Source: Acanthosepion pharaonis (lineage: Eukaryota; Mollusca; Cephalopoda; Sepiida; Sepiidae). Taken from it: DNA of 64,000 nt. How positions within the stretch are numbered: the stretch's first letter is position 1; every line of letters begins with the position of its first letter. The notes under the pieces were generated by a model. The model had not been told where the DNA came from. It was given only the letters and a program-made list of their open reading frames with translations, and ran no database searches. Made by a program: the position numbers and the translations under genes. Below are positions 51,223-63,056 of the stretch, in pieces. Location of the stretch: the NCBI GenBank assembly GCA_903632075.3, contig CAHIKZ030005580.1:716001-780000 (forward strand), in the 5' to 3' direction.

Positions 51223-51226
<4 letters not shown>

Positions 51227-51265
<39 letters not shown>
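51227..51265. repeat. (TA)n microsatellite
   Basis: About 36 bp of TA. Confidence 0.96.
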
Positions 51266-51268
<3 letters not shown>

Positions 51269-51299
51269 TTTTCATTGATGCAAAATTTTTTCACATAGT

Positions 51300-51565
51300 G
51301 TATCTGTGCGTGTGTGTGTGTATTCGCGCGTATGTACGCTCGTGCACATGCGCCCATACATCTGTCTGCACGTATGGGCTTACGTGTAGTATGTCGGGTT
51401 TTCACTTTACACGCACTCTATAACCTTTTCTATCTTTTTCCTCTTTTCTTTCAATTGTAGCCGTTTTGACCTCCGGTGTTTTTAGACATATACTGGTTTT
51501 GTTAATTCTTGATGTGCATGTGCGTATGTGTGTATGTGTGTATGTGTGCACGCGCCTGTGTGTGT
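51300..51565. repeat. diverged TG/CG-rich microsatellite region
   Basis: GTGTGTGTGTGTATTCGCGCG (51309-51329) and TGTGCGTATGTGTGTATG-type repeats (51519-51550). Confidence 0.7.
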
Positions 51566-52740
51566 TTTAAATTCGTTTTGGTGCAGCCTCGTTTCCAGTA
51601 GCCGTTACACATGACGTCCCCACAGGTTATTTCAAACGTACAGCTTTCCAAAGAATACCACGATGAGGACAAACGAGTTTTGCCTACCCTTCAGACACCA
51701 CACTGACACTAAAAATGTTGTTGAATTGTTTGAGAGATTATCCACACTTTCGACCATAATTCTCAACACCTTACTTGAAAATTGGAACATAAAGTGCTAA
51801 ATTAATCGTGGTCGTAGCTGGTGTCGCTCTTGCATTTTTTAAAAATCAGCGCCGCAAAATGGTTTGTGTTAGATGAAAGCCTTGTTTTAAACACAATCCT
51901 CACCAAATTTAGGAAATCTTCGAATGGCCTTAAGAGCCTATAAGTGTCTTAACTCCAACATGTCATTTATAGTATTAACACAACGCATACGACCACCATG
52001 CGTCTCAAATAATTTCATTAAGTTTTAATACAAGCTTTTTGAAAAATTCAACGTCTGTATCTACGTGAAACATGTTTACATTAAGTCTGGCTTTCTTACG
52101 AATACGAATCAATGAAGATTGACAAGTGCGTATTGATAAGTAGTGATAGTTTGATGTTTTCGGGGTATGAGCTAATATTTCCCGAGTTAATGAAACTTAA
52201 GGTATTGACCCTGTTATTGTCTAAACAACACCAATCATCTTTTATGGATATTGGAGTTCTTTGAATCTAGATTCTTTTTATGAAAAGCGTATGCAGTCTC
52301 TCTGATCCTCTTTCACATTCAATGGTCTCTGTCCGCGTTAATGTCCCTTTATTTTACTAATTTTTTTTTCGGTGAGAAAGTTAATTTTATTCTTCAGCGA
52401 ATCACTACGATCCTTATTGATTGCCCCTTTCACAATCTTTTATTCTCAGTATCTCTGTTGCTGACATTACTATTCGCTGGTTTTTATTGATTCATATCCA
52501 TATCTACGTGGTCGTTCCAAACTCATTTCATATGCAATGCAAAGTCTCTCATAATATGCGCATGCGTGCACGTATATCAAGAGCCATAAGCACATCTGCG
52601 TGTGTGTATCGACAAGTTACCGGATTATGTTTAAAAAATCTAGACCGTTACTCCAGTAAAATTCCATATGTAATTTAAGTCAGCTGTTCGCGGTGTTCAA
52701 AGATGGGTTTTAGCGAATTAATTCTGTAGGTCTTAGCAAG
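51566..52740. other. 1.2 kb without recognisable elements
   Basis: No repeat link, and the 85-residue ORF (52421-52678) has no motif. Possibly unique DNA. Confidence 0.4.
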
Positions 52741-53215
52741 AACCATCATTCTTTGAACCTTGTGGACTGGCGCTACAGAATCGCAGAGAACTGTAGCAGA
52801 TAAGAGAAACCACACCCCTGAGGACATTCAACAACTGTAGCAACTAGATCACATGTGCCTCGAGCAGAAAATAAGGACACAATCAAGTGTAAACCTTCCA
52901 TAGTACTTCGAACAAAAGGTTAGGAAGGAAACCTCCATCAGTATTAGAAAGATCAATAACAATTATTGAATTTGAGAAACGTAATTTCATGAAAAGATTT
53001 TATAAATTTAAGCCGACATTAGAAATGGCTGCTGGGTCAATAAATGCTGAATATTTCCTTATAAGGAAATGTCATACATTTCCATTTCGGTTAAACAGCT
53101 ACTACACTAGGATCCCATTCCAATGGAGAGGGAGTGAAGATAAGAAATACACGAGTAGCTCTGGCTTATTGGACTATAAATGCCGAATCTTTCCACATTA
53201 GAAAATGGTTAATAT
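52741..53215 (+). repeat. rep-G copy 3 (uninterrupted)
   Basis: TTCTTTGAACCTTGTGGACTGG, GCGCTACAG, TTAGGAAGGAAACC, then AAATGCTGAATATTTCC with TTATAAGGAAATG (53042-53071). Serves as the empty-site reference for the rep-C insertion at 28.9 kb. Confidence 0.7.
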
Positions 53216-53685
53216 TACATTTATACGATATTTTCTTGTTTTTTGCAGTTGACTGATCACCTTGATCTAATCACCTATAACTGGAACTCGATTAGAATTG
53301 AAATACCACTTAAAAAGCCCTCCTCGAAAGAAAAGGTTATTAAAATCATGATTAAGTGCTTCGAGGGTAGAAGATTTCAGGAAGATTCTTGATTGAGGTC
53401 CGTTGTTTGAATGTCTTTGCCATTGCAGAACCGTTCCAAAATAATCTTAGAAAATTTCGCACAATAACTGAGCATAATGAACCCTCTGGTAGACTGACTC
53501 AGTAGGATAGGTACTATAAAGAGTTAGCGGTGAGCTTATTCCTATGGCGCTGAAACATACCATATTTAGTGAGATTGTACGTGGCAAACTTAGAGAAAGC
53601 ATCATATTAATTCGTTAGGCTCGGTTTATTAATTTGATGACACATCAACTTGTTCCATTGTTTAATGTCGAAATCTTGAGTCAGA
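53216..53685. other. unassigned
   Basis: Nothing recognised. Confidence 0.35.
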
Positions 53686-53790
53686 ATGCAAACCATGGCT
53701 AGGTTTATATTTGAGTCAAAAGATAAATATTGGTCTGGTTTATACTTGCGGCAAATGTTAAACATTGGTCCGTATAAAAATTTATTTGAA
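53686..53790. repeat. minisatellite units (GGTTTATACTTGAGTCAAA type), first block
   Basis: Two to three units: GGTTTATATTTGAGTCAAAAG then TAAATATTGG, GGTTTATACTTGCGGC. The main array is 1 kb downstream. Confidence 0.6.
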
Positions 53791-54665
53791 AAAAAGAAAC
53801 AAAGATGTCACATTCTTCCTTTATTCCATTATCTAAAGAGAAGACATTTCCAAGCAATCAGATGTTTGGATAGAACGATTGATTATGGCAACATTATGTC
53901 TGATATTGGGAGATAAAAAATGGAATTTTATGGAAACAAAATTTCGTGAAAAAATGCCTTCTCCAGATTATTTCCAATCAGTCAAAAAAGATGGCATTTG
54001 AAACTTGAGACGAATTCTAAAAGCTGAAAATTGAACCAGGTACTACAATATAACGGACTCCATCGTTCGGTTTAATTACTATTCAGCACCATTCGTTTCC
54101 TGAGAGTGTAGTTAGTTAAGTGATTATTTCGTCAGAGCAATACGACTTGCACGAGAGCTGAGAAAAGAAAACGCCGAATTTCGAGGCACGTTGTGACCCA
54201 CGAGCGAATCCAGAGAAACATACAAAGCCTTAAAAACAGACAATCTTGAACATGTTTGTCTTAAACAAATACACCTAGAACGGGAAGTCAAATCGCTTAA
54301 ATTATAAAGCAACAAGGCTGTACACACTTCTAAAAGTTTTCTGTGAATAACAATCACTATCAACTCCTTCCATTCAATATAGGGGCATTTCCGTGTCATT
54401 GCTGGCCTATTAAACGTTCGAACGTGGACAATACTTCGTAATTTTCTCTGACACTTTACAGGATATTTAATAACTTCAGCTACAAGAGTAATTTATCACA
54501 TTATTTATAAACGGTTTTCTAATGTTGGCTTAATTTCTTTAGACTTCCAAAAGAAATATCTTCCATTTCACGTAAATTATTAAATAAACGATTTCTTTAT
54601 TTCACTTTCAAACCGAGTAAGAGTCTTTTTTTACACTAAGATGTATTAATTGATAATTTTTCTTT
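53791..54665. other. unassigned
   Basis: ORFs without motifs. Separates two blocks of the same minisatellite. Confidence 0.35.
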
Positions 54666-55140
54666 TCAGACTCAGTTTATACTTAAATCAAAAGGTTAAT
54701 CGACTTTAGAATTGAGCAAATGGTAAATATTGATTGGGTTTATAATTAAGAAAAAAGAAAACATTGTTTGGAATTATACTTGAGTCAGAAAGTAAATATT
54801 GGTCAAGTTTATATTCGAGTCAAGAGACAAACATTGATCGGGCTTATACTTTAAGTTTAAAAAATGGTCTGGTTTATACCTTAGTCAAAAAGTTAATAAT
54901 TGTCGGGTTTATACTTAAGTCAAAAGGTAAAAATTGATCGGGATCATACTTGAGTCAAAAGGCACACTTGGGGTTTATACTTGAGTTAAAAAGTAAACAC
55001 TTGCCTGAATTATTTGAGTCAAAGTGTGAATATTGGTTTGAATTATATTTGTGTTAAAATTCAAAAAATAGTCTGTTTAATTCTTATTTCAAAAGGTAAA
55101 CATTGGTTGAATTTAGACTTTAAAGAAATGGTAAACATTT
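54666..55140. repeat. minisatellite, ~33-bp degenerate unit
   Basis: About 12 diverged units of GGTTTATACTTGAGTCAAAA plus GGTAAACATTGGTC. The most regular part is 54780-55010. Confidence 0.8.
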
Positions 55141-55180
55141 TTTTTGATAAATGGTTCCACTTACTGGCATAACCAACTAA

Positions 55181-55287
55181 CATAAGTCATTATTAAATAA
55201 TTATTTTCTGAATGGTAGGGAGTGAATTATTTCTCTTTATTTGTTTTCGAGTTCGTGTCTTTACGCATCAGTGGATATCACGTGACT
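55181..55287. repeat. direct repeat of ~106 bp, left copy
   Basis: CATAAGTCATTATTAAATAAT ... GGATATCACGTGACTT. Differs from the right copy (56005-56109) at only a few positions and small indels. The two flank a LINE-A 3' end. Confidence 0.9.
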
Positions 55288-55800
55288 TCTTCCATCCGCA
55301 CAAAGAAGAAACAAGAAAAAAAAAGAAAATAAGAGGAAGTAATTACTACTCTTATCTAAAAAATGACAATTATATTACATCGATTGACGTAGCTTCACTG
55401 TACATTTTCTGTAAATATTTTCATTGTAATTGTTATAATGAGTTTTCCTCTTTGCTAACTAGACTTTATGAATTTAATCGCAGTACTAGATTGGCGGCAA
55501 GGTCTCACGATTTTACAGTTGAAATGGCTACATGTAACCGTAAGTTCTATGCTAACAGTGTCTTTATTCGCACTTCTCTCTTGTGGAAATTTCTTCCGGT
55601 TTCTTGCTTTCCAGTTAAATTAAATCTCCAAAGACTTGAATGCAAGTCGATCGTTATCTTCTGTTTTCTTAATTCGAGTTCTTTTATTGTTATTTCTCCT
55701 TAATAATGTTTTTTTTTTTCTCATATTCATTCACACTCAGTAATCCCTTTATCGCCTTGTCTGGGATGAAATGATTAAAAAGATTATAGTTATAGTGTAT
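55288..55800 (+). pseudogene. LINE-A C-terminus and tail, copy 6
   Basis: IDVASLYIFCKYFHCNCYNE, LYEFNRSTRLAARSHDFTVE, ATCNRKFYANSVFIRTSLLW and CFPVKLNLQRLECK. Continues into the tail with CTCATATTCATTCACACTCAG and TTATCGCCTTGTCTGGG, ending in ATGAAATGATTAAAAAG (55766-55782). The best LINE-A example on the plus strand, open over 163 codons. Confidence 0.85.
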
Positions 55801-56004
55801 GAAGCATTGAGAGAAAATAAACAATGAGGTAATTGGTATATTTTAATTACTCTAACCAATGAGTTTAATTTTAAATTTAATCAGATTTGGTTTAAGACTA
55901 GCGAATATTGATTGCAAACGAATTTTTTTTTAATTCTCCTCCTATTTCAATCATTTTCATGGATTCTGGAGACAAATGGGACATAAGTTACCATTTTCAG
56001 CTTT

Positions 56005-56109
56005 CATAAGTCATTATTAAATAATTTTCTGAATGGTAGGGAGTGAATTATTTGCCTTTATTTGTTTTCGGGTTCGTGTCTTTACGCATCAGTGGATATC
56101 ACGTGACTT
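56005..56109. repeat. direct repeat of ~106 bp, right copy
   Basis: Second copy; see left copy at 55181-55287. Confidence 0.9.
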
Positions 56110-56890
56110 TTTGTTCGTATTGTTGAATTTTTCAGATGAATGAAAACTACCATGCTAGAATCTGATGTAGGTAAAAATATTTACTCAAACATTTCAAAAA
56201 GAAAAGATGGTTAAGGTGAATTTGAAAGAACTTAAATGATGGTTATATTTTCTAACAATAAAAACATGGAAACAAAGGATAAAAAATATATTACATGTTT
56301 TTTCTCCGACTCTGAAAGGGTAAGCTAATGTATATTACAAAGTCTATATTTACTCACAAATCTAGCACATAATGTCAGAGAAGTTTATGCCTTATCCAAA
56401 TGTCAGGAAAGCATCTTCTTTTCGCATTGTCTACCTTAAAACTGATCTTTGTACAAATTGTGCTTCACCGTTAAATTTCATATAATTAACCAAAAGTGGT
56501 GCATACTAATTCGGAAAGAGGTACGAAAGGTATCTCAACAGTGCCTTTATCTGTTATATATTCCAAGAAACGATCACAGAAAACAATAACATCAATTAGA
56601 ATACACGTGAAACTATTATAACTTCTGGTGATAAAATTCAAGCACAAAATATGACACTCCTATACATGATATGATAAAGAAATTTCAAATTCAAAATGTA
56701 ATGTTAAAACTTATTATAATAAGATTGCCTGAAAGGTAATAACTTCTTAACTTCTCAAGATTGTCGACCGTTAAAGTTTGGCAACTTCTTATTGAAAACG
56801 TTGTAAATGTATCCAATTACTTATAAAGATTTTACCATCGGGGCATTTAATATTCGAGGACATGTGAGAAAGAAAATCAGGAATTATTAG
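56110..56890. other. unassigned AT-rich stretch
   Basis: Nothing recognised. Confidence 0.4.
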
Positions 56891-56894
56891 TCAA

Positions 56895-57270
56895 TTGGTT
56901 GGTTTGTTTTATGGCATATCAACCTCAGTGGGTCATTTAATGCCAACAAAATTTGTTGTTGTGTATGGATCTTTTTATTTTCGTAAAATGTTTTAAATTT
57001 CTCACTTGGTACATAATATTTTTTTATTATTACAAAGTATTTTTGGTATTAAAACCTATTTTTACACAAGTTTGGGTGTTAACTATTTGCCCGTAGCTGG
57101 GACCCTAACAGCTGCTACCACCACGGATCAGGGTGGACCTGGGAACATCAGCAATTAAAAGGTGGTTCCACGCTCCTCAAAACCTCCTGATCAGAGGCCT
57201 TGCTGTTGGACGTAGTTTATCGTCTTACCCAGGACGCGGATGTAGTTTATCGTCATACCCAGGACGGAGG
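56895..57270 (+). repeat. rep-C copy, near full length
   Basis: TTGGTTTGTTTTATGGC, ATATCAACCTCAGTGGG, TATTTTTGGTATTAAAACC, CCCGTAGCTGGGACCC, GGATCAGGGTGGACC, GGTGGTTCCACGCTCC and two terminal units of GACGTAGTTTATCGTC-type ending in CCCAGGACG. About 375 bp, like the copy with target duplication at 28.9 kb. Confidence 0.8.
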
Positions 57271-57379
57271 ACTTATTGGCTCGGGACGTTGATAATTACA
57301 GCATTGATATATAGTGTCTCCAAGAAACATTAGTCAAAGAAGGACTTCATTTCGATATCGGAGTTTGACAGCTTAATTG

Positions 57380-57900
57380 CTTTGGAAACAGAAAATATTA
57401 TGGAAATGGTTTTGTCTTCATTACCAAAGGGAAGAAAAACATCCATAGATATTGGAAAGTCTCAGAATATACTTTAGCAAATATGACATTGAACATTGGA
57501 CAATATACTCACAGATTAAGAAGGAAATTGAGGCAACAGAAATGTGTTTCTACAGAAGGATGCTGAGAATAACGTGAACATTTAGGCAATGACGATGGTT
57601 AGAGAAAAATGATACTTGAACTTAACATCAGAAAGAGACAGTTGAAATTTCTCGGGTATATAATGAGGAAAGAGGGCTTGGAATAAATGAAACTCACAGG
57701 GAGAATTTAAGGCAAGTGGGGCAGAGGAAAACAGCGTATAATCGAGCTTGTGTAAATAGATAACAGAATAGGGGTTAGGAGTGATAGCAAAAAGACAATA
57801 TTTAATAGGAGCTATCAAGGACAGGAAATTGTGGAGAGACATGAACGGCAACGCGTTGAAGAAGCACGACACCTATAAGAAGAAGAACCTCCAGACAAAT
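57380..57900 (+). pseudogene. RTE-like LINE C-terminus, copy 3
   Basis: WTIYSQIKKEIEATEMCFYR then RMLRIT, VYNEERGLGINETHRENLRQ-like (for HVMRREGLE...) and an MNGNALKKHDT ending. This follows the same C-terminal order as the copy at 14 kb, on the other strand. Multiple stops. Confidence 0.75.
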
Positions 57901-57929
57901 AATAATGAATGTAAATGCATCCATACAGA

Positions 57930-58195
57930 AGGTCAGACAGTTATGTGCCATGCGTGATACACGCTTAGGCGATCATGTATCTTTCGATACATGACTTGTG
58001 AGTAGATTTTTCCCCGCAGTAGGATACCATTTCTTTCTGCAGTAGACTAGTTGCAATCCAAGCTTATAGAACCCGGTATGTTCTGCTATTTATCCATAGC
58101 TGGAAGAGAAGAAGTGGATTCATACCTTTCCCAAGGGTATTAGCATCTAAGTGAATGTAATGGATTCGACTGGAATTCGAACTCGGATGAGAATT
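57930..58195 (-). repeat. SINE-B copy without tRNA head
   Basis: The hairpin CATGTATC-TTTC-GATACATG (57975-57994), GAACCCGGTATGTTCTGC (58070-58087), CCTTTCCCAAGGGTATTAG (58123-58141) and GGATTCGACTGGAATTCGAA (58162-58181). The head beyond the B box is lost. Confidence 0.75.
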
Positions 58196-58558
58196 AGGTA
58201 AATGCAATAAATACTTCAAATAATCATAGTCTAAACATGGTAGACGGTATCAAATGAACTATCAATAAAATTTAATCATTCCATGTCAAAGCTTTGAAAA
58301 GAGTCGAAAACCAGGCCGGTGCTAAGAGTATAGATATTTGGAAAGAAGAGATGAGTTATTATGAAGTTGCTGAAGATGAGAAGTCATACAGAGTCAGCAT
58401 TAGGTCTTAGCCGCGCGCTAAGCTCTTATTGCTGGTCGAACTCTCTGCTTTCGGTCAGACAGGAACCCAGGAGGGGCTATGCCGAAGAGCAGAGTCTGGT
58501 CTGGAGAGGTTGACAAACTCGTCCCCATTATAACGGGGTCTACGGGGAATTATAACAT

Positions 58559-58560
<2 letters not shown>
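58196..58560. other. unassigned
   Basis: No recognised element. The 3' end is somewhat GC-richer. Confidence 0.35.

Positions 58561-58600
<40 letters not shown>
58561..58600. repeat. (TAA)n microsatellite
   Basis: About 33 bp of ATA/TAA. Confidence 0.94.
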
Positions 58601-58730
58601 TAATATACAAATATAGATAACTAGACTCGTTGTCTGGCTCACTAGGTGTATCTCTACTTTGTATTGAGCACTCTTTTAAGAATAGTAATTGTTGGTTATT
58701 GGAATTCATTCTGTATATACCAATTATATA

Positions 58731-58732
<2 letters not shown>

Positions 58733-58793
<61 letters not shown>

Positions 58794-58806
58794 GTGTGTG
58801 TGTGTT
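58733..58806. repeat. (TA)n(TG)n microsatellite
   Basis: TA block 58735-58763 then TG block to 58805. Confidence 0.96.
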
Positions 58807-58809
58807 TAA

Positions 58810-59545
58810 TCATAGTCACCCCCAAGCAAGGTAGTACGGCTAGAGGTTGCAGTATGTGGAGGAATTAACTGCAGAAACATTAGTAATGAGCAGAAAGAGA
58901 AAAGATAATTCAGGAAGACAATAGAAAGCGACTTCCAATGCATTAAAATTCTTGCAGATTAAAGTTTGCAGGAAAACATGGAGCCGGAAGGGGGTTCCAC
59001 AAGTGAAAGGTGCGAGAAAATCTATTAGCGAAGAAGTTACGTCTGCATTGCGTTAGCTCAACTGTAAATAGATGCCGTCCCACCGCCAGTCCAGTATTGC
59101 GCTCAAATCCATCAAGTCTAGATACCATAACAAACGACATCCTTAGCAGCTAATCTAGCAGATAGATATAGTCTTTCCATTTCATGTTAGATGAGAACGC
59201 CAGAGAAGACGCAAGAGTCAATTGCTTGGAGGATAGCATCAGCCATGCTGATGTAAGGCAGAGACGAGTCTCTCAGATGATTAATAAAATGAAGTTTAGT
59301 TTTGGAGGAGTTATAATTGACAAGCCATCTTTTGCCTCAGTTATCGATGGTCTTGAGGTCGATTTTTACATCAGTTCCCATTTTGATATTGTCGGACTGA
59401 TCAGCCATGTATCGAGGCAGGATTCAATTGTATTATCGTCAGTGGAAATACCAAGTTCAGAGTTGATGTCATCGGAAAGGTCGTCGATGAAGAGTGAAAA
59501 CAGCTTGTGACCAAGGTTAGAGACATGAGAGACACCAGCGTTCAT
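58810..59545 (-). pseudogene. LINE-A copy 7 with RT core, internally deleted
   Basis: Minus strand: the RT palm reads SNLGHKLFSLFIDDL (a decayed QGSVLGPxLFxLFINDL, motif B, 59518-59474), then SELGISTDDNTIESCLD (the [F/Y]ADD motif C, with DD kept, 59465-59415). The C-terminus RLDGFERNTGLAVGRHLFTV, TQCRRNFFANRF and LWNPLPAPCFPANFNLQEF follows at 59140-58943. The thumb between them is shorter than expected. This is the only LINE-A copy here that reaches catalytic motifs, and it confirms CR1/jockey-like affinity. Confidence 0.8.
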
Positions 59546-59619
59546 TTCTCAACAAATTTGTCCAATTGTTAGATTAAGCACTGAACCATTGTATCAAAGA
59601 AATAATTAAAGATATATTA

Positions 59620-59740
59620 CTGGAATTCTCCGAAGTTTTTATAACACTATTGGATTCTACTTCGATCATAAATAAAAATGATATGGTCATATTTAATTAA
59701 TCATAGCTAAGGATCGGAAACACATGAAGTATTGAAATAC

Positions 59741-59779
<39 letters not shown>

Positions 59780-60060
59780 CAGGATCATTTTCAAACTTGT
59801 TCAAGATTATCTTCTCCATCTCTAACCATTTAACTTTGTGTGCTGAAGTAACAAAGTGCCCCACAGGTTTCATGTACGATTACATTTTAAATCTTTTTTC
59901 ACTGCTCTTTGGACTGTCATAGCTGAAACTCTTCTCTCACATGTCAAACTGTCTTATGAATTGAGTTGGATCTTTTCTAATTGATCTTTTAAGCTCTCAG
60001 TTAAAATTACGATCCCATTTTCTGTTCTGATCTCCTGATTCAGTTTACCTCTTTTTTTAT
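59620..60060 (-). repeat. small transposon family D, copy 1 (decayed)
   Basis: TTTTTATAACACTATTGG then ATTCTACTTCGATCATAAA (59637-59673) matches 63428-63462. AAAATTACGATCCCATTTTC and CTGATTCAGTTTACC (60003-60048) parallel 63484-63530. Minus-strand reading RGKLNQEIRTENGI resembles RGKLDQEVTTGRGI of the copy at 63.5 kb. (TA)n at 59748-59777 lies inside. Confidence 0.4.
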
Positions 60061-60660
60061 TTTTTTCATTTTATTTTTTTGCGGGGGGTTAACTACCTAA
60101 TAATATTTTTTACAAATTAACATACTTTCAGCAATTATCTAATATTTTATTGACTTTTAGTTACGTTTGAATATGCTTTATGAAATTTGGGTTTCGTTTT
60201 AAATTTTTATCTTAAGCTTACTAACTTAAACAAAAAAATTACTCAATTGAAGTATGACTAAATTGAACTTAGTGGGTGATAACATATGTAAAATAAATAT
60301 TTTTTACAAAGATTTTCTATAAAACTTTTTTAAATAATTTCATTAATTTCTGAGAATGTCCTAAAAGTTTCATTAGAATCCGACAATTATTTGATTTTTG
60401 CAAGAATTTCTAAAATCGATGTGTTTTTCACCGGAGAAATGGTACAAAAAACGAATCGTAATTATTACCGTTGACAAAACAAGATTTTAACCAAAATTTC
60501 GAAGGTGCTAGAAAGCATTAAAAAATTAAAAAAATAATCAAAAAATACTTTGGTTGTTGCTCTTAATAATGACTGTTTTGTCGATAAAATTTTGTTTTTA
60601 TTGAGTTTGGTGTCATTTTCCATCATGCTATGATACTTTTCCGAGAAAACGTGAAGCTAC
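60061..60660. other. unassigned AT-rich stretch
   Basis: Nothing recognised. Confidence 0.4.
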
Positions 60661-60662
60661 CT

Positions 60663-61165
60663 GGTTTATTTTGTTTTACGGCATATCAACACCTCAATGG
60701 GTTATTTAATGCCGACAAGATTTTTAGAATAGGTTCGTATGAATAGAATATGTATTCATTGTAAGAAATCAATTTGTAGATCAGTTTTCATTCATAACGT
60801 TTTGTAAAGAGGGATCTGTTGAGAGTCAAATGTATTGCTGGAATAAAAAAAAATTATTGCTCGTAATATATTATTTGAAAAATGAATTGCGGGTAATTAA
60901 ATAAAATCTATCGCTGGTAATATTTTTCTTCAAAAATGTATTGCTGGTATTTTTAATATAATCTATTTTTATTCTTTCATAGTGTTTTCATCTCGGTTTG
61001 CAGGTTAGATATTTAGCCATAGCTGGGACTCAAACAGATGCTACTACTTAGGGTCAGGTTGGACCTGCGAACAAAACCAATTAGAAGGTGGTTCAACGCT
61101 CCTAAAAACCTCCCAATCAGAGGCCCTAGTTTATTTAGTTTATCGTCGTCATACCCAGAACGATC
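60663..61165 (+). repeat. rep-C copy with expanded internal units
   Basis: TTTATTTTGTTTTACGGC, CACCTCAATGGGTTATTTAATG then GCCGACAAG. Four to five TATTGCTGGTAAT-type units (60830-60960) follow, then CCATAGCTGGGACTC, AGGGTCAGGTTGGACC, GGTGGTTCAACGCTCC, GTCATACCCAGAACG. Confidence 0.78.
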
Positions 61166-61559
61166 AGACTCTATAATTCATGCGACTTCTCATGCAAACG
61201 GACATTGAATTGTGCATTATTTCAAAATATAACGTAGAACTAGATTAAGAAGAAATGCAAATATTTTAGCAGCAGTAACGGTGTTAATTTATTCAGTAGG
61301 GAGAAAAGAAAACACGGATGTCTCGTGCGTCTGAATTAATACACTATTCAAAATTCAAACACGTATGTCATGATGATAACAGTTGGAAAACATTATTGAC
61401 AAGTAATGCAGTTCGAGAAAAGACAGAACATCATTCACAATCACATAGTCTTTTATCTCTAAACGGCTTCGTCTCAATTCATTGTGTGTCTATGAATAAA
61501 CGTACACATATTTTAAAAAGCATCTCCGCGAAAAAGTTAATATTGTTTTTAATTTCTTT

Positions 61560-61586
61560 CCACATATCTATCTATCTATCTATCTA

Positions 61587-61635
<49 letters not shown>

Positions 61636-61770
61636 TGCTAGCTAGTTAGTTAGCTATCTATGTTAATATGTATGTATGTATGTATGCATCTATCTAAATA
61701 ATTATCTAAGTCTGTTCATATCTCTTTTTCTATCTATCTATCTCGCTCTCTCTCTCTATCTATCTATCTA
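61560..61770. repeat. (ATCT)n(TA)n microsatellites
   Basis: ATCT block 61565-61590, TA block 61590-61633, diverged TAGC/ATGT units, ATCT/CTCT blocks 61728-61770. ORFs here are read-throughs. Confidence 0.93.
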
Positions 61771-61784
61771 TACTGAACGACATT

Positions 61785-61965
61785 ATTCACCCCACCACGA
61801 GGGCATCATGTGGCACAAGTCCGGTTTAACGTGGGATAAAAACGGGTTCAGGGTCGGTTTACCTCCCAATCGGGTTCCTCACCCCGAAGGCAGAGAGTTC
61901 AACTGATCAGCCGGTCGCCCGACTTCGGACTGAACTTCCTGCTTCCTCTTGAGGCGCAGGTCCAT
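61785..61965. other. GC-rich island, possible two-copy repeat
   Basis: Contrasts sharply with the surrounding AT-rich DNA. GGTTCCTCACCCCGAAGGC, GAGAGTTCAACTGATCAGCC and GGTCGCCCGACTTCGGACTG. Shares GGTTCCTC...CCGAAGG...AGAGAGTTC with 23151-23180. No ORF domain. Confidence 0.4.
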
Positions 61966-61984
61966 TATGTTATTATGGGTAAGG

Positions 61985-61992
61985 TCTATCTA

Positions 61993-62062
<70 letters not shown>
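61985..62062. repeat. (ATCT)n(CT)n(TA)n microsatellite
   Basis: CT run 61998-62031, TA block 62031-62060. Confidence 0.96.
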
Positions 62063-62064
<2 letters not shown>

Positions 62065-62271
62065 TCAGTACATATATTTATCTATTTATCTATCTAGCTA
62101 TCTATATATCTATCTCAGTCTGTTCATATCTATCGATTTAACTATCGCAGTCTGTTCATATTTCTCTAATTACCTATCTGTCTTTATATTTATCGATCAA
62201 TCTCAGTCTGTTCGTATCTTTCTATTAATCTCTATTTCTGTCGATGTATATGACTCAGTCTGTTCCTATTC

Positions 62272-62334
<63 letters not shown>

Positions 62335-62335
62335 A
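62063..62335. repeat. diverged ATCT array with CAGTCTGTTCATAT units
   Basis: CAGTCTGTTCATAT or close variants recur at about 62116, 62149, 62205 and 62255 among ATCT repeats, ending in a pure (ATCT)n block (62267-62334). A minisatellite of about 35-55 bp periodicity within a tetranucleotide array. Confidence 0.8.
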
Positions 62336-62344
62336 GTTTTATTC

Positions 62345-62540
62345 TAATCGTTTCATTTCTAGCGCTTATCACCCTAGAATCTTCAAAACTTTAAATGCAA
62401 TGTCCATCACAATCTTCCGTCTCCTTGAAAGCTGTTCTTTTTTCTTTTACTGTCCTTTCTCCTCATTAATATCTTTTCACACTTTCGCACCAAGTAACCC
62501 CTTGCCTCTTTCTGACGCACATGACAAACACGAATGAACA
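62345..62540 (+). pseudogene. LINE-A 3' end, copy 8
   Basis: The reading FKTLNAMSITIFRLLESCSF with pyrimidine-rich tail and CCAAGTAACCCCTTGCC matches the end of LINE-A (compare 23793-23880 and 55630-55750). Only the last residues remain. Confidence 0.45.
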
Positions 62541-62623
62541 AGAACAGACAGGATAAAACCGTGAAAAAAAAAAAAAGAAATAGAAAATGGAAATGTATAC
62601 AAAATATTGGTCTGTTATAATTC

Positions 62624-62625
<2 letters not shown>

Positions 62626-62687
<62 letters not shown>
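62626..62687. repeat. (TA)n microsatellite
   Basis: About 60 bp of TA. Confidence 0.97.
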
Positions 62688-62690
<3 letters not shown>

Positions 62691-62739
62691 ATTTACAGGG
62701 TTATAATAACTGTTTGTTGCACATACCAGTCTTCTTGTT

Positions 62740-62960
62740 CGTCTTCATTAGCATTTCCAAGATCTCCTAGAAGTTTTGAATTTTTGTCCCTTAAAAGTCT
62801 TTACTGGTCTTTTGCATTTGAACTTCAAACTTATATCTTTGGCTGAAGAAACTGAATAGTAGTTTCGTATTATTATATACCATTTTTCAATGCACATTAA
62901 CCGGGTGTAACAGCAAAATTGTCCAAATCCTGTAACATAATAACTGTCCATCCCACAACA
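62740..62960. repeat. family D segment, copy 2
   Basis: TTTTGCATTTGAACTTCAAAC then TTATATCTTTGGCTG and AACCGGGTGTAACAGC (62900-62915), matching 63177-63330. Confidence 0.75.
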
Positions 62961-63056
62961 TGTTTAATATCTAAAAAGAAAACACACTTATCGGAAGAAT
63001 CACTGAAAAACCCTTTGATTCATTCTGCTAAAAAGAGACCAGGTTAAAATTGTTTT

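Noticed and set aside
53686..55140. Coding repeats (tandem protein domain)
   Set aside because: The ~33-bp units keep no reading frame and contain stops in all frames.
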